From NCBI GenBank assembly GCA_964536265.1, contig CAZHVV010000005.1, positions 1-64,000 on the forward strand: DNA of 64,000 bases. Direction: 5' to 3'. A program made the position numbers and the translations under genes. The DNA is from JAPUDS01 sp964536265 (lineage in GTDB: Bacteria > Patescibacteriota > Saccharimonadia > Saccharimonadales > Saccharimonadaceae). Positions 25,901 to 34,373 of the stretch are shown one piece after another. Within the stretch, counting starts at the first letter, position 1; the number at the start of each line of letters is the position of its first letter. The notes under the pieces are model-generated. The model was not told the DNA's origin. It worked only from the letters and a program-made list of their open reading frames with translations, and searched no databases.

Positions 25901-27865
25901 GGACAAGGTAACCTCATCGCCATGCGCAAGAATACAACCGCAACTATGATTTGGAACGGCAGCGCATGGACAGCAGCTGGAGCATCGAGCTCCACAACAC
26001 TTCAGGCCGCCTACGACAACACACTCCAAAGCGCTGGTGGTGCAGAACTCGTTGTGAGCAAAACAACAGCAACCAATGGGTTCACTATTCGCGACAGCAC
26101 GACAAACTCAGTCAATGGTGCGCTTCTCACTGTTCAATCCAGCTCAGCAGCCAACCTCTTCTCGGTTAATAGTAATGTCACCGAATATGCTACCGATGCT
26201 GGAGCAGAGGTATATGGCGCATCCACCAGTACATTCCCAGCTAGTACATGGAGTGCGATTAGCGGCAGTATCAGTCGCTACACTACAACTGGTGACAATA
26301 TTTCAACAGGCCAGGCGTCAGTAGCAGTGACAACAACTGCATTAGGGAGTTCTGGCGTAAAGAACGCACTATCAACGACACTAACTCCAAACATGTCATA
26401 TAACGTATCATTCACCACGCGTCTCGATAGTGCAAGTACTACTCTCACTACTATGACCGTCTACTATTCCATCGATGGATCGGCTTTATCTACCCAGTGC
26501 GCAGTCAGTCAAACTGCAAAGACAAGCATATGGTCTAAGGTCAACTGTACATTTACTGCACCATCCTCTGGTATTACTGCGTCTAATGCCATCTTAATAC
26601 TCCAGGGCTCAGGTGTCGTTCGCACCTTCTATGTCGACAACCTGAGCGTAACAATCGCTGCTGACTACAATTATGCAACCGATGGTAGTGTTGGCGACGC
26701 CGCGAATTTTGCAACAAACTGGAGCTACTCGACTGGTATCGGTACTGGTACTGTGACGCACAATACTGGTGATGGTAACGATGCTAGCAACAGTGCTACA
26801 GTAGCCATCTCGGCTGGTGCTGCGAACGCTGGTGTTAGAAATAAATTATCGATTAATCCTCTAACGAGTACACTTTATAGGGTATCTGTATACGCCAAGC
26901 TCAGTTCTGGAACGTTTACTGACTTTGCAGTTCGATATAGCCCGAATGGTGGGACAAACTATGTTGATTGTGTAGATTATAAAACAAGAACAGTGACAAC
27001 AACTGCATGGACACAGATAACCTGTTATATAAAAACTTCCGCTACGACAGTTACCAGCCCATATGTGTACTTTGTTGAGGGTAGTTCCGCTGTAAGAACA
27101 TTCTCGGTCGACACATTCTCAATGACGCTGACCACAAATACTGCGCCAAATGTACAAATTGGTAGTGGTAGTAATGGTGGTCCAACAACCCTACTAACCC
27201 TCGATAAAGGTGCCTCTGCGCCTATCGCGAGTGACAATGACGCGCTTCTCGGCTCAATGTACTACGACACAACACTTGGAAAACTACAGTGCTACGAAGC
27301 GGATGGATGGGGCGCCTGCGGTTCAAGTCCTGACACGGTCGTGACAATTAGCCCTGAGTATAACAACGCCGTCATGCACGGTACAGGCATAGGTACAATG
27401 ACAAGTGACCTTTGTTCTGACACACTCAATATCAATGATGGCAGTTCAGGCCAATCGACAATCTGCGGCACAAACGAAACATATAACTTCTACAAATGGA
27501 CAAGCCCTCAGGCTAGCGCCCAGACCTATGGTATATACGTCACCTATCAGCTACCGAGCACATTTAAAGAATTTGCCTCGGGGCAAACCTCACTCATGGG
27601 CCGTACAGATAGCACAAGCTCAACAGTTAGTTATCAGATTTACCGCAGCGACAGTGATACAGGCCTGACTGCTTGTGGCTCTAGTGTTGCCGTCTCGACT
27701 GGTGTTCAGACTGCTTGGCAACGTGTTTCTGCAAACGGCGCGGCTGATCCATCAACCTGTGGCTTTGAGCCAAACGATAGTATCGTCGTCAAAATCAATA
27801 TGACTGCCAGTGGTACTTCAAACTCGTACGTCGGTAACTTAAACTTCATCTTCTCTAATCGTTAA
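19913..27865 (+). CDS. giant (2650-residue) beta-helix adhesin-like surface protein
   Basis: An N-terminal signal anchor (residues about 11-37, ending AHA) precedes a module common in Patescibacteria surface giants (about 40-180: RINFQGRLFNAQGAVVPDG through SATPYALNA). Repetitive Thr/Ala-rich beta modules follow, with two copies of a tail-spike-like unit: AASNSSQ...DGTAD...EIN plus a parallel beta-helix, at about 470-850 and 1325-1650. Each copy is preceded by the same KSLIITGSGTRP linker. Two tandem jelly-roll, carbohydrate-binding-like modules lie at about 2097-2245 and 2250-2410, and a distinct C-terminal domain at about 2475-2650. No membrane helix at the C-terminus. Probably a long fibre used for attachment to host or surface glycans (inference). 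No frameshift in 7.9 kb. Confidence 0.8.
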   Translation: MPRGEFRIGYKLLSLVILAFAVIASIIFAVASPTAHAATGINERINFQGRLFNAQGAVVPDGYYNIEFKIYQDGDGLTAGNTTGSPAGSLKWTESWLNDDSNGVLVRNGYMSVELGSVTPFGSSVDWNQSVLWLSMNIGSTNATCTPFGSCSPDGEMVPMKRMSATPYALNAGKLGGLTASGFIQNTTTLQTANIAVQSAGSGSIAALVQGASGQSVDILQVKATGTASPLFSVSSGGTVTIQPVADGAGIFAVKNAAGSTIALSVNTSTGLVSVTGNVQAAGLVSASLDTASATTLTVGTATASAITIGKASTTTTIQGNTAVTLNTTTGTTITCQNVSGYLSTCDASVLTPSAANFVQNGTSLQPTSNFYISGTGRTDTKFLTPTIDTATAAILNIGTTGTPTTTGISLNQNTTVVAGKSLIITGSGTRPGSPLEGTIYYDTTTKQLLVYSNGKWQSDRSTSTKIVAASNSSQALKDGADYVADGTADDIEINAALTAATGGKVYLAEGTYTIAASISVPNNTTLSGAGSGTVITIPNGVNATFTAVTNTTTGGNGTGVVIQDLKLDGNKAGQGAGNYGMYGITFNGMGSGTLPGGKISNVSVVNWYGNGAFLWTYAGIYIAAGQRNTISNVVVHGNTNNGINITGTYNTVTGSDFTGNNYGIHLVANNNTVTGNSASANTAIGIYLETASQNTVSGNVATANTNQNIYLLNSSSNTVSGNQALGSSSSDGIGIASTSTYNIVSSNIVQANSAGGIYLGSPATNNTITGNKIHNNGGNNNRGIYFVGASSNTITDNTITDTANSASNNPINIDVNSNNNYLSNNVFSSTATGGSIVDAGTGTKYSNQSRTEGGGQITTRIANDAVAFTVQNASGTNALVVDTANDKVLVAGTLDTTTATTLNIGTTNATAINLATNAAAHTVAIATGAAPQTVTVGSLDTTSAMTIQGGTNGIALNTGNSSGIISFGVGNVNKLGISSSTISANNTVYSFNDINGDSILSMDAGTNNVTVAWNRNLEVAGGANFLKGLSIQGASITTVYTTPGGASLGTAINITNHDQAAYATLLALGVTSGSHSTARGILVADARTVAHQATIGVLSPDENQIFGFSWDGSNTTARLSNTANAIALQGGGVDLITSTKSGTDALVTVGVAGTNAGKLVLATAANANILTLQSATQTGSYTLTIPAVTANATICTDNTICAGYAPASGSASYIQNQNSTAQVTSNFWISGTGQAATFTATAVNTSTIDTPSSGVLTIGGTNTTSVSVTKDTTIAADKSLIITGSGTRPVSPAEGTLYYDTTTKQMIQWNGTKWVNNGSDAYLVAASNSSQADKDAADYVVDGTADQTEINSALDRADPASAISGARKSGKVYLFAGTYTTNDVISIPNNTTLAGSGRGSLIQFANINGQTKNMITNSDITTGTGVTVRDLQLDGSDSVNTSGTMHGMYLNGMGGGSGASARQGANIINNWVNNFFNNGIHLNGSPNSTIIGNNVQGNSGSGIYISSSNRSNITNNISQGNGGSGIVLAGAVSENVVANTLAVNGTAGVYINGGSNNNTIFGNNFYNNGGNTANNAIHFPASANGDFNTITNNTINDTSGTTTNYAINFLDTTSNSNYLADNVFTSTAGTSTINDAPANNTVYANQPRGEAGAKLTNRTANDTEAFTIQNAGGTNVLTVDTTNNKVLVAGALDTTTATTLTVGTTTATAITIGSGAITTTIQGNTGVTLNGTTGTTMVCRNASGLLSSCDAAYLTPTATNFIQNQNASAQTTANFWISGTGQAATLTAGTVNATTSLVTSTIDTASGVALNIGGTTASSVDVGKSAGTINLKANSTLVGTSGGTITVQGATQATSNTTGNLFVLKGSTGNGSGAGGQLTLQGGNAGTTSGANGGNVYISGGAGTGTGVGGLVVMTTPTFSTAVTDANCFTGGAPVAASCTITSASVDGSSAVLAGFTVDGQTATLPNPTITTAGRVVYVTASSATSDFTLSVNGGGQGNLIAMRKNTTATMIWNGSAWTAAGASSSTTLQAAYDNTLQSAGGAELVVSKTTATNGFTIRDSTTNSVNGALLTVQSSSAANLFSVNSNVTEYATDAGAEVYGASTSTFPASTWSAISGSISRYTTTGDNISTGQASVAVTTTALGSSGVKNALSTTLTPNMSYNVSFTTRLDSASTTLTTMTVYYSIDGSALSTQCAVSQTAKTSIWSKVNCTFTAPSSGITASNAILILQGSGVVRTFYVDNLSVTIAADYNYATDGSVGDAANFATNWSYSTGIGTGTVTHNTGDGNDASNSATVAISAGAANAGVRNKLSINPLTSTLYRVSVYAKLSSGTFTDFAVRYSPNGGTNYVDCVDYKTRTVTTTAWTQITCYIKTSATTVTSPYVYFVEGSSAVRTFSVDTFSMTLTTNTAPNVQIGSGSNGGPTTLLTLDKGASAPIASDNDALLGSMYYDTTLGKLQCYEADGWGACGSSPDTVVTISPEYNNAVMHGTGIGTMTSDLCSDTLNINDGSSGQSTICGTNETYNFYKWTSPQASAQTYGIYVTYQLPSTFKEFASGQTSLMGRTDSTSSTVSYQIYRSDSDTGLTACGSSVAVSTGVQTAWQRVSANGAADPSTCGFEPNDSIVVKINMTASGTSNSYVGNLNFIFSNR

Positions 27866-27942
27866 AATAGTGGCGTCCCACTACAGTAATCACGACCGCT
27901 TATGGTAAAATTATTTTGATAGGATTGTAACCATTATTGGGT

Positions 27943-30900
27943 ATGGTGAAAAAGAGACAGTATACTATTCGGATTAATCTTCCACGTCCCGTGTGGCACG
28001 TGCCTCTTCAGAGTGTCAACCGTTTTATACCCCGTCCTGTAAAAGCTGCTTTCGTCAGGCTACGTACCTGGTGGAATCACCTACTGCATCGCATCCCATT
28101 TACAAGAACTCGCAAGGGTCGTATTGCCACATTTGGAATCTTGCTTGTCTTTGTAGCCGCACATATCGTAACTGTTTTTCAGCCGTTTATTGACGAAAAT
28201 CGCTATACGCTCGGCTCGGCGAGTGGCTTACTGAGTGAAATCAGCGAGCCGATGGCAAAAAAACTAACATTTGACGTAAAAACACAGACCTTCCAGTTCA
28301 ACGCGTCATATCAAGCAAAGGCTGAAGACACCAGTAGTATGCCAACTCAGGCAACTGCATCCCTCCCGAAAGACCCTACTAAAGGAGTAACTGTCAATGA
28401 CCCGTCATTGGAAACGCAGTTCACACTAACCCCAAAATTTGCGCTCGAGGAAGGTAAACAGGACGGTAATCGGGTCGTGTACCCGCTTTCTGGCCGTGCT
28501 GGTTGGGTTGTCTATAGTGTCCACAGCGTGGGAGTTAAAGAAGATATTCTACTCACTGCTTCGCCTGGTGATTCGACAACGTTCACCTATGATTTGAATC
28601 TGGCCGAGGGAACAGAAGCACGGTTGCGTAACGATGGTAGTATAGGTATCTACGGTAATAGCCTCCTGAGCGGTACTATCACTACAGGGACCGAAGCCGA
28701 TGCCACACTTCTCGAGAAGGCACGACAGAACGCGCCAAAAGATACGTTACTCTTTTCTATCCCAGCACCAGTCGTAGTCGATGCCAAGGGATTGTCGACA
28801 GTACAAGCCCGCTTCGAACTGACCGACGGTAATACACTTTCAGTACACGCCTCAAAGCTCGATGGTGCTCGCTATCCTCTCACTATCGACCCGAGTATCT
28901 ACGTCGTAACTGCTCAGCAATTTATGCAGGGTAATAACGAGACTAATGTTGATTTCAATGTTGCTGATAAACTGATCCAAAAGGGTAAAACCACAGGAGC
29001 CCGTTTTGATGACTGGACAGCAAGCGCAACAAACTTACCAGCTCCAGCATGGGGAGGAGCTGCAGCAGCAACTGGCGGCTACCTTTACCAAGTAGGTGGT
29101 ACCACTTTTAACGGTCAGACGTTTACGGCGCAGGGTGCAAACTCTTACACGGTTCCGACCGGCATCACAAGCCTCACCTTCGAAGCTTGGGGCGGCGGCG
29201 CGGGCGGCGGCGCGGGCGGTACTAGCACTGGTGGAACCGGTGGTGGAGCTGGGTATATCCAGTCGACCGTGAGTGTTAACCCAGGTGAGACACTTACCGT
29301 TTACATCGGTGGTGGTGGTGAGGGTGGTTCGCATAACGCACTAGGCACAACCGCTGGTGGTGGTGGTGGAGGTGGTGGGTATACTGCTGTCTATCGTGGT
29401 GGAACTCTGCTCATGGTTGCGGCTGGTGGAGGTGGTGGAGGAGGCAGCCGTCAAGCAGTAGCCGGAGGTGCTGGTGGAGCTGGTGGTGGTACATCTGGAA
29501 TCGGGGGCGCAAGTATCGCAACAACCAACGGTGGTGGAGGTGGTGGTGGCACTCCGAGCGCTGGTGGAGCCGCAGGTATTAATGGAGCATCCGATGGAAA
29601 TAGCGGCACAGCCGGAGGCTCATTAGCCGGTGGCGCAGGTGGTGATGGACGCAGTAGCCAAGGCGCAGATGGTTCAGGTGCGCTCGGTGGCGGTGGTGGA
29701 GGTGGCAATGGTGGTGCGCCAAATATCAACATCACGCGCGCCGGTGGTGGCGGTGGTGGAGGTGGCTACTTCGGGGGTGGTGGTGGAGCTGGCACGACGA
29801 GCGTGACAAGCGCCGCCGGTGGTGGCGGTGGTGGAGGTAGTAGCTACACAATAGCAGGCAGTACAGGTGTAACAAACACAGTAGGTTCAGGTATAAATCC
29901 AGGTAACGCAGGTGATGTATCTCGAAATGGCGCCGGTAGTGGTGGAGCGGCTGGGCTTGCAGGTAATAACGGCGGAGATGGAGCCGGTGGCGCCCTTCTT
30001 ATTACGAACGGCTCGGGAGGATCAACTATCTCCTCTTCCCTTGCATGGGCATATATGAACACCGATTCTGGTGCTATCGAAGGTGCAAACCCGGGGGCTG
30101 GTACCTGTAGTGGCTGGTGCTCGACAAGCGCATATAGTCTCCCTGCCGCTCGTACAAACCTGTCGCTTGTTGCGTACAACGGGTATCTCTACGCTATCGG
30201 TGGGACTGATGGCACTGGCGCGCGCGTTACTACTATCTACGTCGCCAAGCTTGGCGCAAACGGCGAACCTGCTAAATGGCATCCGACAAGTACTGACCAA
30301 AGTACATGGGCATATTGGCATACTACAACCAGCCTTAGCTCAACTCGAAGTATGAGTTCGGCAATTGCATACAATAATCGGCTATACATACTTGGCGGTC
30401 TCACCGGCAGCGGCACGGGCACATCTGTCACAACAACTGAATACACTGACATCAATCCAAATGGAACCCTTGGTAGTTGGACAACCGGCACTGCCCTCCC
30501 AACTGGCGTCCAAGGTCACAGCGCGCAGGTATACAACGATTGGCTGTATGTACTCGGTGGCGCCAATACCTACAACGGCAGCCCGACAAATACTGTACGC
30601 TATATCAAGCTCAACTCGAGCGGCGCAATGACTGGCGGTTGGCAAACAAGTGCGAATTCATTCTTGACGGCACGCACAACCGGCGGTGGCAATATGACAA
30701 CGGTGTGGGGTGGGTATCTATACGTTTCTGGTGGCTGCGGAACCGTCAATGCTTCGGGTTACTGTACAAACATACTTAGCGACTCTCAGGTCGCGAGTAT
30801 TAACGCCGACGGCTCTATAGACACATGGAACACCATCGGCACCGTAAGTAGCCAGCGCAGCGGTGCTAGTCTCGTCACCTGGCGAAATGTCATATACCAC

Positions 30901-33669
30901 ATCGGTGGCTGTAGCTCACAAAACACAACGACAGGTGATTGCGATGCTGCAATGCTCGGTACAGTAAGCTTAGGAGTAATCAACCAGGACGGTGATGCTT
31001 CAACGGTTGGCCAAAGTTCCGCACCAGGTGCCGGCACATGTACCGGTGGCACCCCTACTGATTGTAATATTCCTAGCACTACGTATATAGGTAACATGTT
31101 GGCTGCTACTATCATCACAAACGGCTATCTGTATGTTATCGGCGGCTGTACCAATAACACATGTAGTACGACAAGTAATGACCACATCTACGCTTCCATC
31201 AGTAGCACGGGGGTACTTTCTGCACCAGCTGCTTGTACGGGAGGTACAATCCAAAATAATATCTGGTGCTCAAATACGACAAATGCGCTTGCAAGCGGTG
31301 TAGCCGCAAGTAGCCCTGTTGTATTCAATGGAAGAATCTACCTTGTTGGCGGCCTGAACGGTACCGCAAACACGAACCGCATTGACCGTGCAGTCGTCAA
31401 CAGTGACGGAAGTCTTGGTACATGGGCTAACCAAACAATGACTGGCGTCGACGCAGGCACTAACGCACTTGAAGCACAATCCTACTTGTTCGCGTATGCT
31501 CGAGCAAATCCAGCTAGTGCTGGCACTAGCCCTGGTAACCTCTTCATTTTCGGTGGTTGTAGCGCGAGCTCTTCAGCTGGGTGTACGAATTATAGCCCTG
31601 ACGTTCACAAATGCGTTCTGGCCGCAGCCGATGGCGCTGTGTCTGGCTGTAATGCCGCAAGTCAATTACAGATTGGTACCCTCCCTGGTGCGAGTTCCGA
31701 TGGACTCGGCCTTATGACTGGTACTGTCTATGCAAACTATGTGTACCTTATCGGGGGTGTCGGTGGTAATCTTACCGACCTTAATTCAGTACGGTATGCA
31801 AAAATCGACAATAGCAATAACGTGGTTGCAGCTACTGGATCAACGTGGACTCAGTCGGCCCAAACGATGCAGAATGGTCGTCGTCGTGCTTCCGGCTTTG
31901 GGTACAACGGCTATCTTTACGTGGTGGGTGGATTCGAGGCCACAACGGGTGTCTTGGCTGATATTGAATTCATTAAAATCAATGTCAGTGACGGGAGTCT
32001 CGATTCATCAGGGTTCTATGAATCTGCTGTTAGCATCAACCAGCGCTGGGGGCTATCTGTGCCAGTCAGTAACAGCTACGCGTATGTCATAGGTGGGTGT
32101 ATCGTTGGTACGAGTCCGAGTGGCTGTACATCACGCACTGATGTCGTGCAAACCTTCCAAATATACAACAACGACAGCGGCTCACCGTCTGGTTTTACGA
32201 CCAGCGCTAATACCTATGCGACAAACCCGAACCGTGTTGGCGCCAGTGCGACTGTCCTCAACGGGTATCTCTACGTTGCTGGTGGCTGTACGAGCACAGG
32301 CGACTGTACAACGGCTGTTAACAACGTTTCATATACAGCAATTGACAGCACATCGGGTGCACTTGGTGCGTGGAGCAACACAACAGCCACATTACCTGCG
32401 GTTCGTGTCTGGGGCAAGCTACTTGCAGCTGGGGGAACGCTGTATTATGTCGGTGGGCAGGATTCCGGTTCAAATGAACAGACTACCGTTTACTATGGCA
32501 CGCCAAGTGGTGGAAATGTTAGCTCGTGGGCAACCGCATCAAACGGCATACCGGCGGCACGCACGAAGTTTGGTGCAACGGTCTGGAATAATCGCCTCTA
32601 TGTCGTTGGTGGTTTAAGCGACGGTGCAACCCTCACGACAGATACTAACACTGTCTATATCAGCCCTCAGTTAAACGCCGGCGGCAATATTGGTTCGGCA
32701 TGGACAACAAGCACAGCATTTACCGTCAACCGCTACGGAGGTGCTGTTGTTGCATATGCCAATAACCTCTACTTGCTTGGTGGCAACGACGGTGCCAACT
32801 ATCTCAGTGATGTACAATACTCAAAAATCGACCCTTCCGCCGGTACAGTTGGCACATGGGGCTACACCACAAGCTTACCTGCACCACTATCGCAAGCTGA
32901 TGTCTTTGCGGCCAATGGCTATATATATCTACTAGGTGGTCGCACTGCTGCAACTGTCTGTGACCCTATCACACTTGTAGCGCCGATTAGCGCCAATACT
33001 GCCATTGCCAGTGGCAACGACCCAACTGGTGTCGGTGAGTGGTATGAAACGAATCAACGCTATACAGGTGCTCGATACGGTGCTGCAGTGGCATATTCTC
33101 AGGGTAAAGCTTACGTCATGGGTGGCGCATGTGGCTCGACATTGACCTATGCTTCGCCCGTCACACAGCAAACAGCGGTACTTTCACAACCACAAATTGC
33201 TAAGTACTCTATTGAAATCGATACAGATACCGACGTCTTCCCGACTAGCTGGCTATTAAACGGTGTCGACAACTCCATCGGTGCCAGGTGGCGTCTTGTT
33301 TATCGTAGTATGCATGACCTTGACTCGCTCGTAAATCCTAACGAAGACTGCGGAACGAGCGCAACTATGCCAACTATGACGACATGGGGGCAGGATACTA
33401 CCTTCGGCGATGTTACACTCGGCTTACTGGGTGCCTATACCCCAAAAAATAGTTCAGGTGGCAATATAAACTGTGCTCGATACTATTACTTCAATGTCAG
33501 CGTCGACAGCTCTCAAACATACGGATATCCTGACGATGTTACGCGTGGACCAACCATTGAGGACCTTACACTCCAGTTCACCGCTGACCCAGCGAAGCGA
33601 CTCATGCACGGCCGTACCTTCACCGGTGGACTTCAACAACCTATAGACACACCGAACTATGCGAACTAG
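27943..33669 (+). CDS. giant (1908-residue) glycine-rich/Kelch-repeat surface protein
   Basis: A strongly basic cytoplasmic N-terminus (about 58 residues) is followed by a single signal-anchor helix (about 60-80). A conserved-looking ectodomain comes next (about 85-335), then a glycine-rich domain (about 415-685) with many runs of 4-7 Gly, then a long array of Kelch-type blades (about 700-1750) with recurring GYLYVIGG / NRLYVVGG motifs and many Cys pairs (GGC-x-S/T), and a C-terminal beta domain. The Kelch array is long enough for two or more beta-propellers. It is probably a surface adhesin. I use ATG 27943, not the TTG two codons earlier. The stop overlaps the next gene by 11 bp. Confidence 0.8.
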   Translation: MVKKRQYTIRINLPRPVWHVPLQSVNRFIPRPVKAAFVRLRTWWNHLLHRIPFTRTRKGRIATFGILLVFVAAHIVTVFQPFIDENRYTLGSASGLLSEISEPMAKKLTFDVKTQTFQFNASYQAKAEDTSSMPTQATASLPKDPTKGVTVNDPSLETQFTLTPKFALEEGKQDGNRVVYPLSGRAGWVVYSVHSVGVKEDILLTASPGDSTTFTYDLNLAEGTEARLRNDGSIGIYGNSLLSGTITTGTEADATLLEKARQNAPKDTLLFSIPAPVVVDAKGLSTVQARFELTDGNTLSVHASKLDGARYPLTIDPSIYVVTAQQFMQGNNETNVDFNVADKLIQKGKTTGARFDDWTASATNLPAPAWGGAAAATGGYLYQVGGTTFNGQTFTAQGANSYTVPTGITSLTFEAWGGGAGGGAGGTSTGGTGGGAGYIQSTVSVNPGETLTVYIGGGGEGGSHNALGTTAGGGGGGGGYTAVYRGGTLLMVAAGGGGGGGSRQAVAGGAGGAGGGTSGIGGASIATTNGGGGGGGTPSAGGAAGINGASDGNSGTAGGSLAGGAGGDGRSSQGADGSGALGGGGGGGNGGAPNINITRAGGGGGGGGYFGGGGGAGTTSVTSAAGGGGGGGSSYTIAGSTGVTNTVGSGINPGNAGDVSRNGAGSGGAAGLAGNNGGDGAGGALLITNGSGGSTISSSLAWAYMNTDSGAIEGANPGAGTCSGWCSTSAYSLPAARTNLSLVAYNGYLYAIGGTDGTGARVTTIYVAKLGANGEPAKWHPTSTDQSTWAYWHTTTSLSSTRSMSSAIAYNNRLYILGGLTGSGTGTSVTTTEYTDINPNGTLGSWTTGTALPTGVQGHSAQVYNDWLYVLGGANTYNGSPTNTVRYIKLNSSGAMTGGWQTSANSFLTARTTGGGNMTTVWGGYLYVSGGCGTVNASGYCTNILSDSQVASINADGSIDTWNTIGTVSSQRSGASLVTWRNVIYHIGGCSSQNTTTGDCDAAMLGTVSLGVINQDGDASTVGQSSAPGAGTCTGGTPTDCNIPSTTYIGNMLAATIITNGYLYVIGGCTNNTCSTTSNDHIYASISSTGVLSAPAACTGGTIQNNIWCSNTTNALASGVAASSPVVFNGRIYLVGGLNGTANTNRIDRAVVNSDGSLGTWANQTMTGVDAGTNALEAQSYLFAYARANPASAGTSPGNLFIFGGCSASSSAGCTNYSPDVHKCVLAAADGAVSGCNAASQLQIGTLPGASSDGLGLMTGTVYANYVYLIGGVGGNLTDLNSVRYAKIDNSNNVVAATGSTWTQSAQTMQNGRRRASGFGYNGYLYVVGGFEATTGVLADIEFIKINVSDGSLDSSGFYESAVSINQRWGLSVPVSNSYAYVIGGCIVGTSPSGCTSRTDVVQTFQIYNNDSGSPSGFTTSANTYATNPNRVGASATVLNGYLYVAGGCTSTGDCTTAVNNVSYTAIDSTSGALGAWSNTTATLPAVRVWGKLLAAGGTLYYVGGQDSGSNEQTTVYYGTPSGGNVSSWATASNGIPAARTKFGATVWNNRLYVVGGLSDGATLTTDTNTVYISPQLNAGGNIGSAWTTSTAFTVNRYGGAVVAYANNLYLLGGNDGANYLSDVQYSKIDPSAGTVGTWGYTTSLPAPLSQADVFAANGYIYLLGGRTAATVCDPITLVAPISANTAIASGNDPTGVGEWYETNQRYTGARYGAAVAYSQGKAYVMGGACGSTLTYASPVTQQTAVLSQPQIAKYSIEIDTDTDVFPTSWLLNGVDNSIGARWRLVYRSMHDLDSLVNPNEDCGTSATMPTMTTWGQDTTFGDVTLGLLGAYTPKNSSGGNINCARYYYFNVSVDSSQTYGYPDDVTRGPTIEDLTLQFTADPAKRLMHGRTFTGGLQQPIDTPNYAN
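29188..29990 (+). repeat. GGN-rich low-complexity tract encoding glycine-rich domain
   Basis: Irregular runs of GGT/GGC/GGA codons over about 800 bp, coding for Gly-rich blocks separated by short Ser/Ala/Thr linkers. The repeats are imperfect and in frame; long antisense open frames here are artefacts of the composition. Confidence 0.8.
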
Positions 33670-34369
33670 CCTTGATTCAATCACACCCCCTCAACGGCCA
33701 CAACAATCTGTGGCTATTCCCGCACATCAAAAAAACAACACGAAGAACCAAAATCCCTCAGCGCCTCGCCCAATTGAAATCAATATATCGCTCCCGAAAC
33801 TACCTCGTATCCGCATTGCTAAATTGGGGATATTACTACGACGTATTCCCCGTCGAATATATGCTTTTCTCGCAATCATCGTTATCATAGCTGTTCTTGC
33901 AGCTACTGTACTGTTTATACTTGACCGCCAACGCAAAACCGATTTTACAACCAGTACAGCTGGTGGCACAACTATCACACAGCTCGACAAAGGTCAGCCG
34001 GATTATGCTACTATCTTGCCAGAGGGTAAATCTATAACCGAACTCGGAGGCTGGACGCGCGTCAGTCCACCAGAACGCAACCCTGTTTTTGCATACGTGG
34101 ATGTTATCGAGGGAACACCCGCTACTATTTCTGAACAACCACTGCCCGATGCATTCAAAGAAGACCTCGAAAACCAAATATTATATCTCGCCCAAGGGTA
34201 CCATGCCGACGTAAAAATCGACGCAAATGGTACCACCGTTTATATTGGCACCTCAGCAAAAGGCCCTCAGTCAGTTATATTCACCAAAAACAACCTGTTG
34301 GTTCTTATAAAAGCATCTGCAAAAGTGAGTGACGACGCTTGGGCCACATATATCAGCTCTCTAAAATAA
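33659..34369 (+). CDS. single-pass membrane protein, extracellular C-domain
   Basis: A 236-residue protein. A Pro/Gln/Asn- and Arg-rich cytoplasmic N-terminus (1-66) leads to one membrane helix (about 67-89) and an extracellular alpha/beta domain (about 105-236), with GWTRVSPPERNPVFAYVD and ADVKIDANGTTVYIGTS. No family recognised. The start overlaps the Kelch giant by 11 bp, so it is translationally coupled to it and may be its membrane partner or chaperone (inference). Confidence 0.7.
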   Translation: MRTSLDSITPPQRPQQSVAIPAHQKNNTKNQNPSAPRPIEINISLPKLPRIRIAKLGILLRRIPRRIYAFLAIIVIIAVLAATVLFILDRQRKTDFTTSTAGGTTITQLDKGQPDYATILPEGKSITELGGWTRVSPPERNPVFAYVDVIEGTPATISEQPLPDAFKEDLENQILYLAQGYHADVKIDANGTTVYIGTSAKGPQSVIFTKNNLLVLIKASAKVSDDAWATYISSLK

Positions 34370-34373
34370 CTTC

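Noticed and set aside
29451..29735. Antisense proline-rich open frame opposite the glycine-rich domain
   Set aside because: It is the mirror of poly-glycine codons (CCN on the other strand), without a promoter or ribosome site.
29188..29990. A CRISPR-like or tandem repeat array
   Set aside because: The periodic GGN pattern is imperfect, in frame and coding for a glycine-rich domain; no constant repeat with unique spacers is present here or anywhere in the window.
19913..33669. Prophage, because of tail-fibre/tail-spike-like modules
   Set aside because: No capsid, terminase, portal, integrase or lysis genes are present; the modules belong to anchored or secreted surface proteins common in Patescibacteria.
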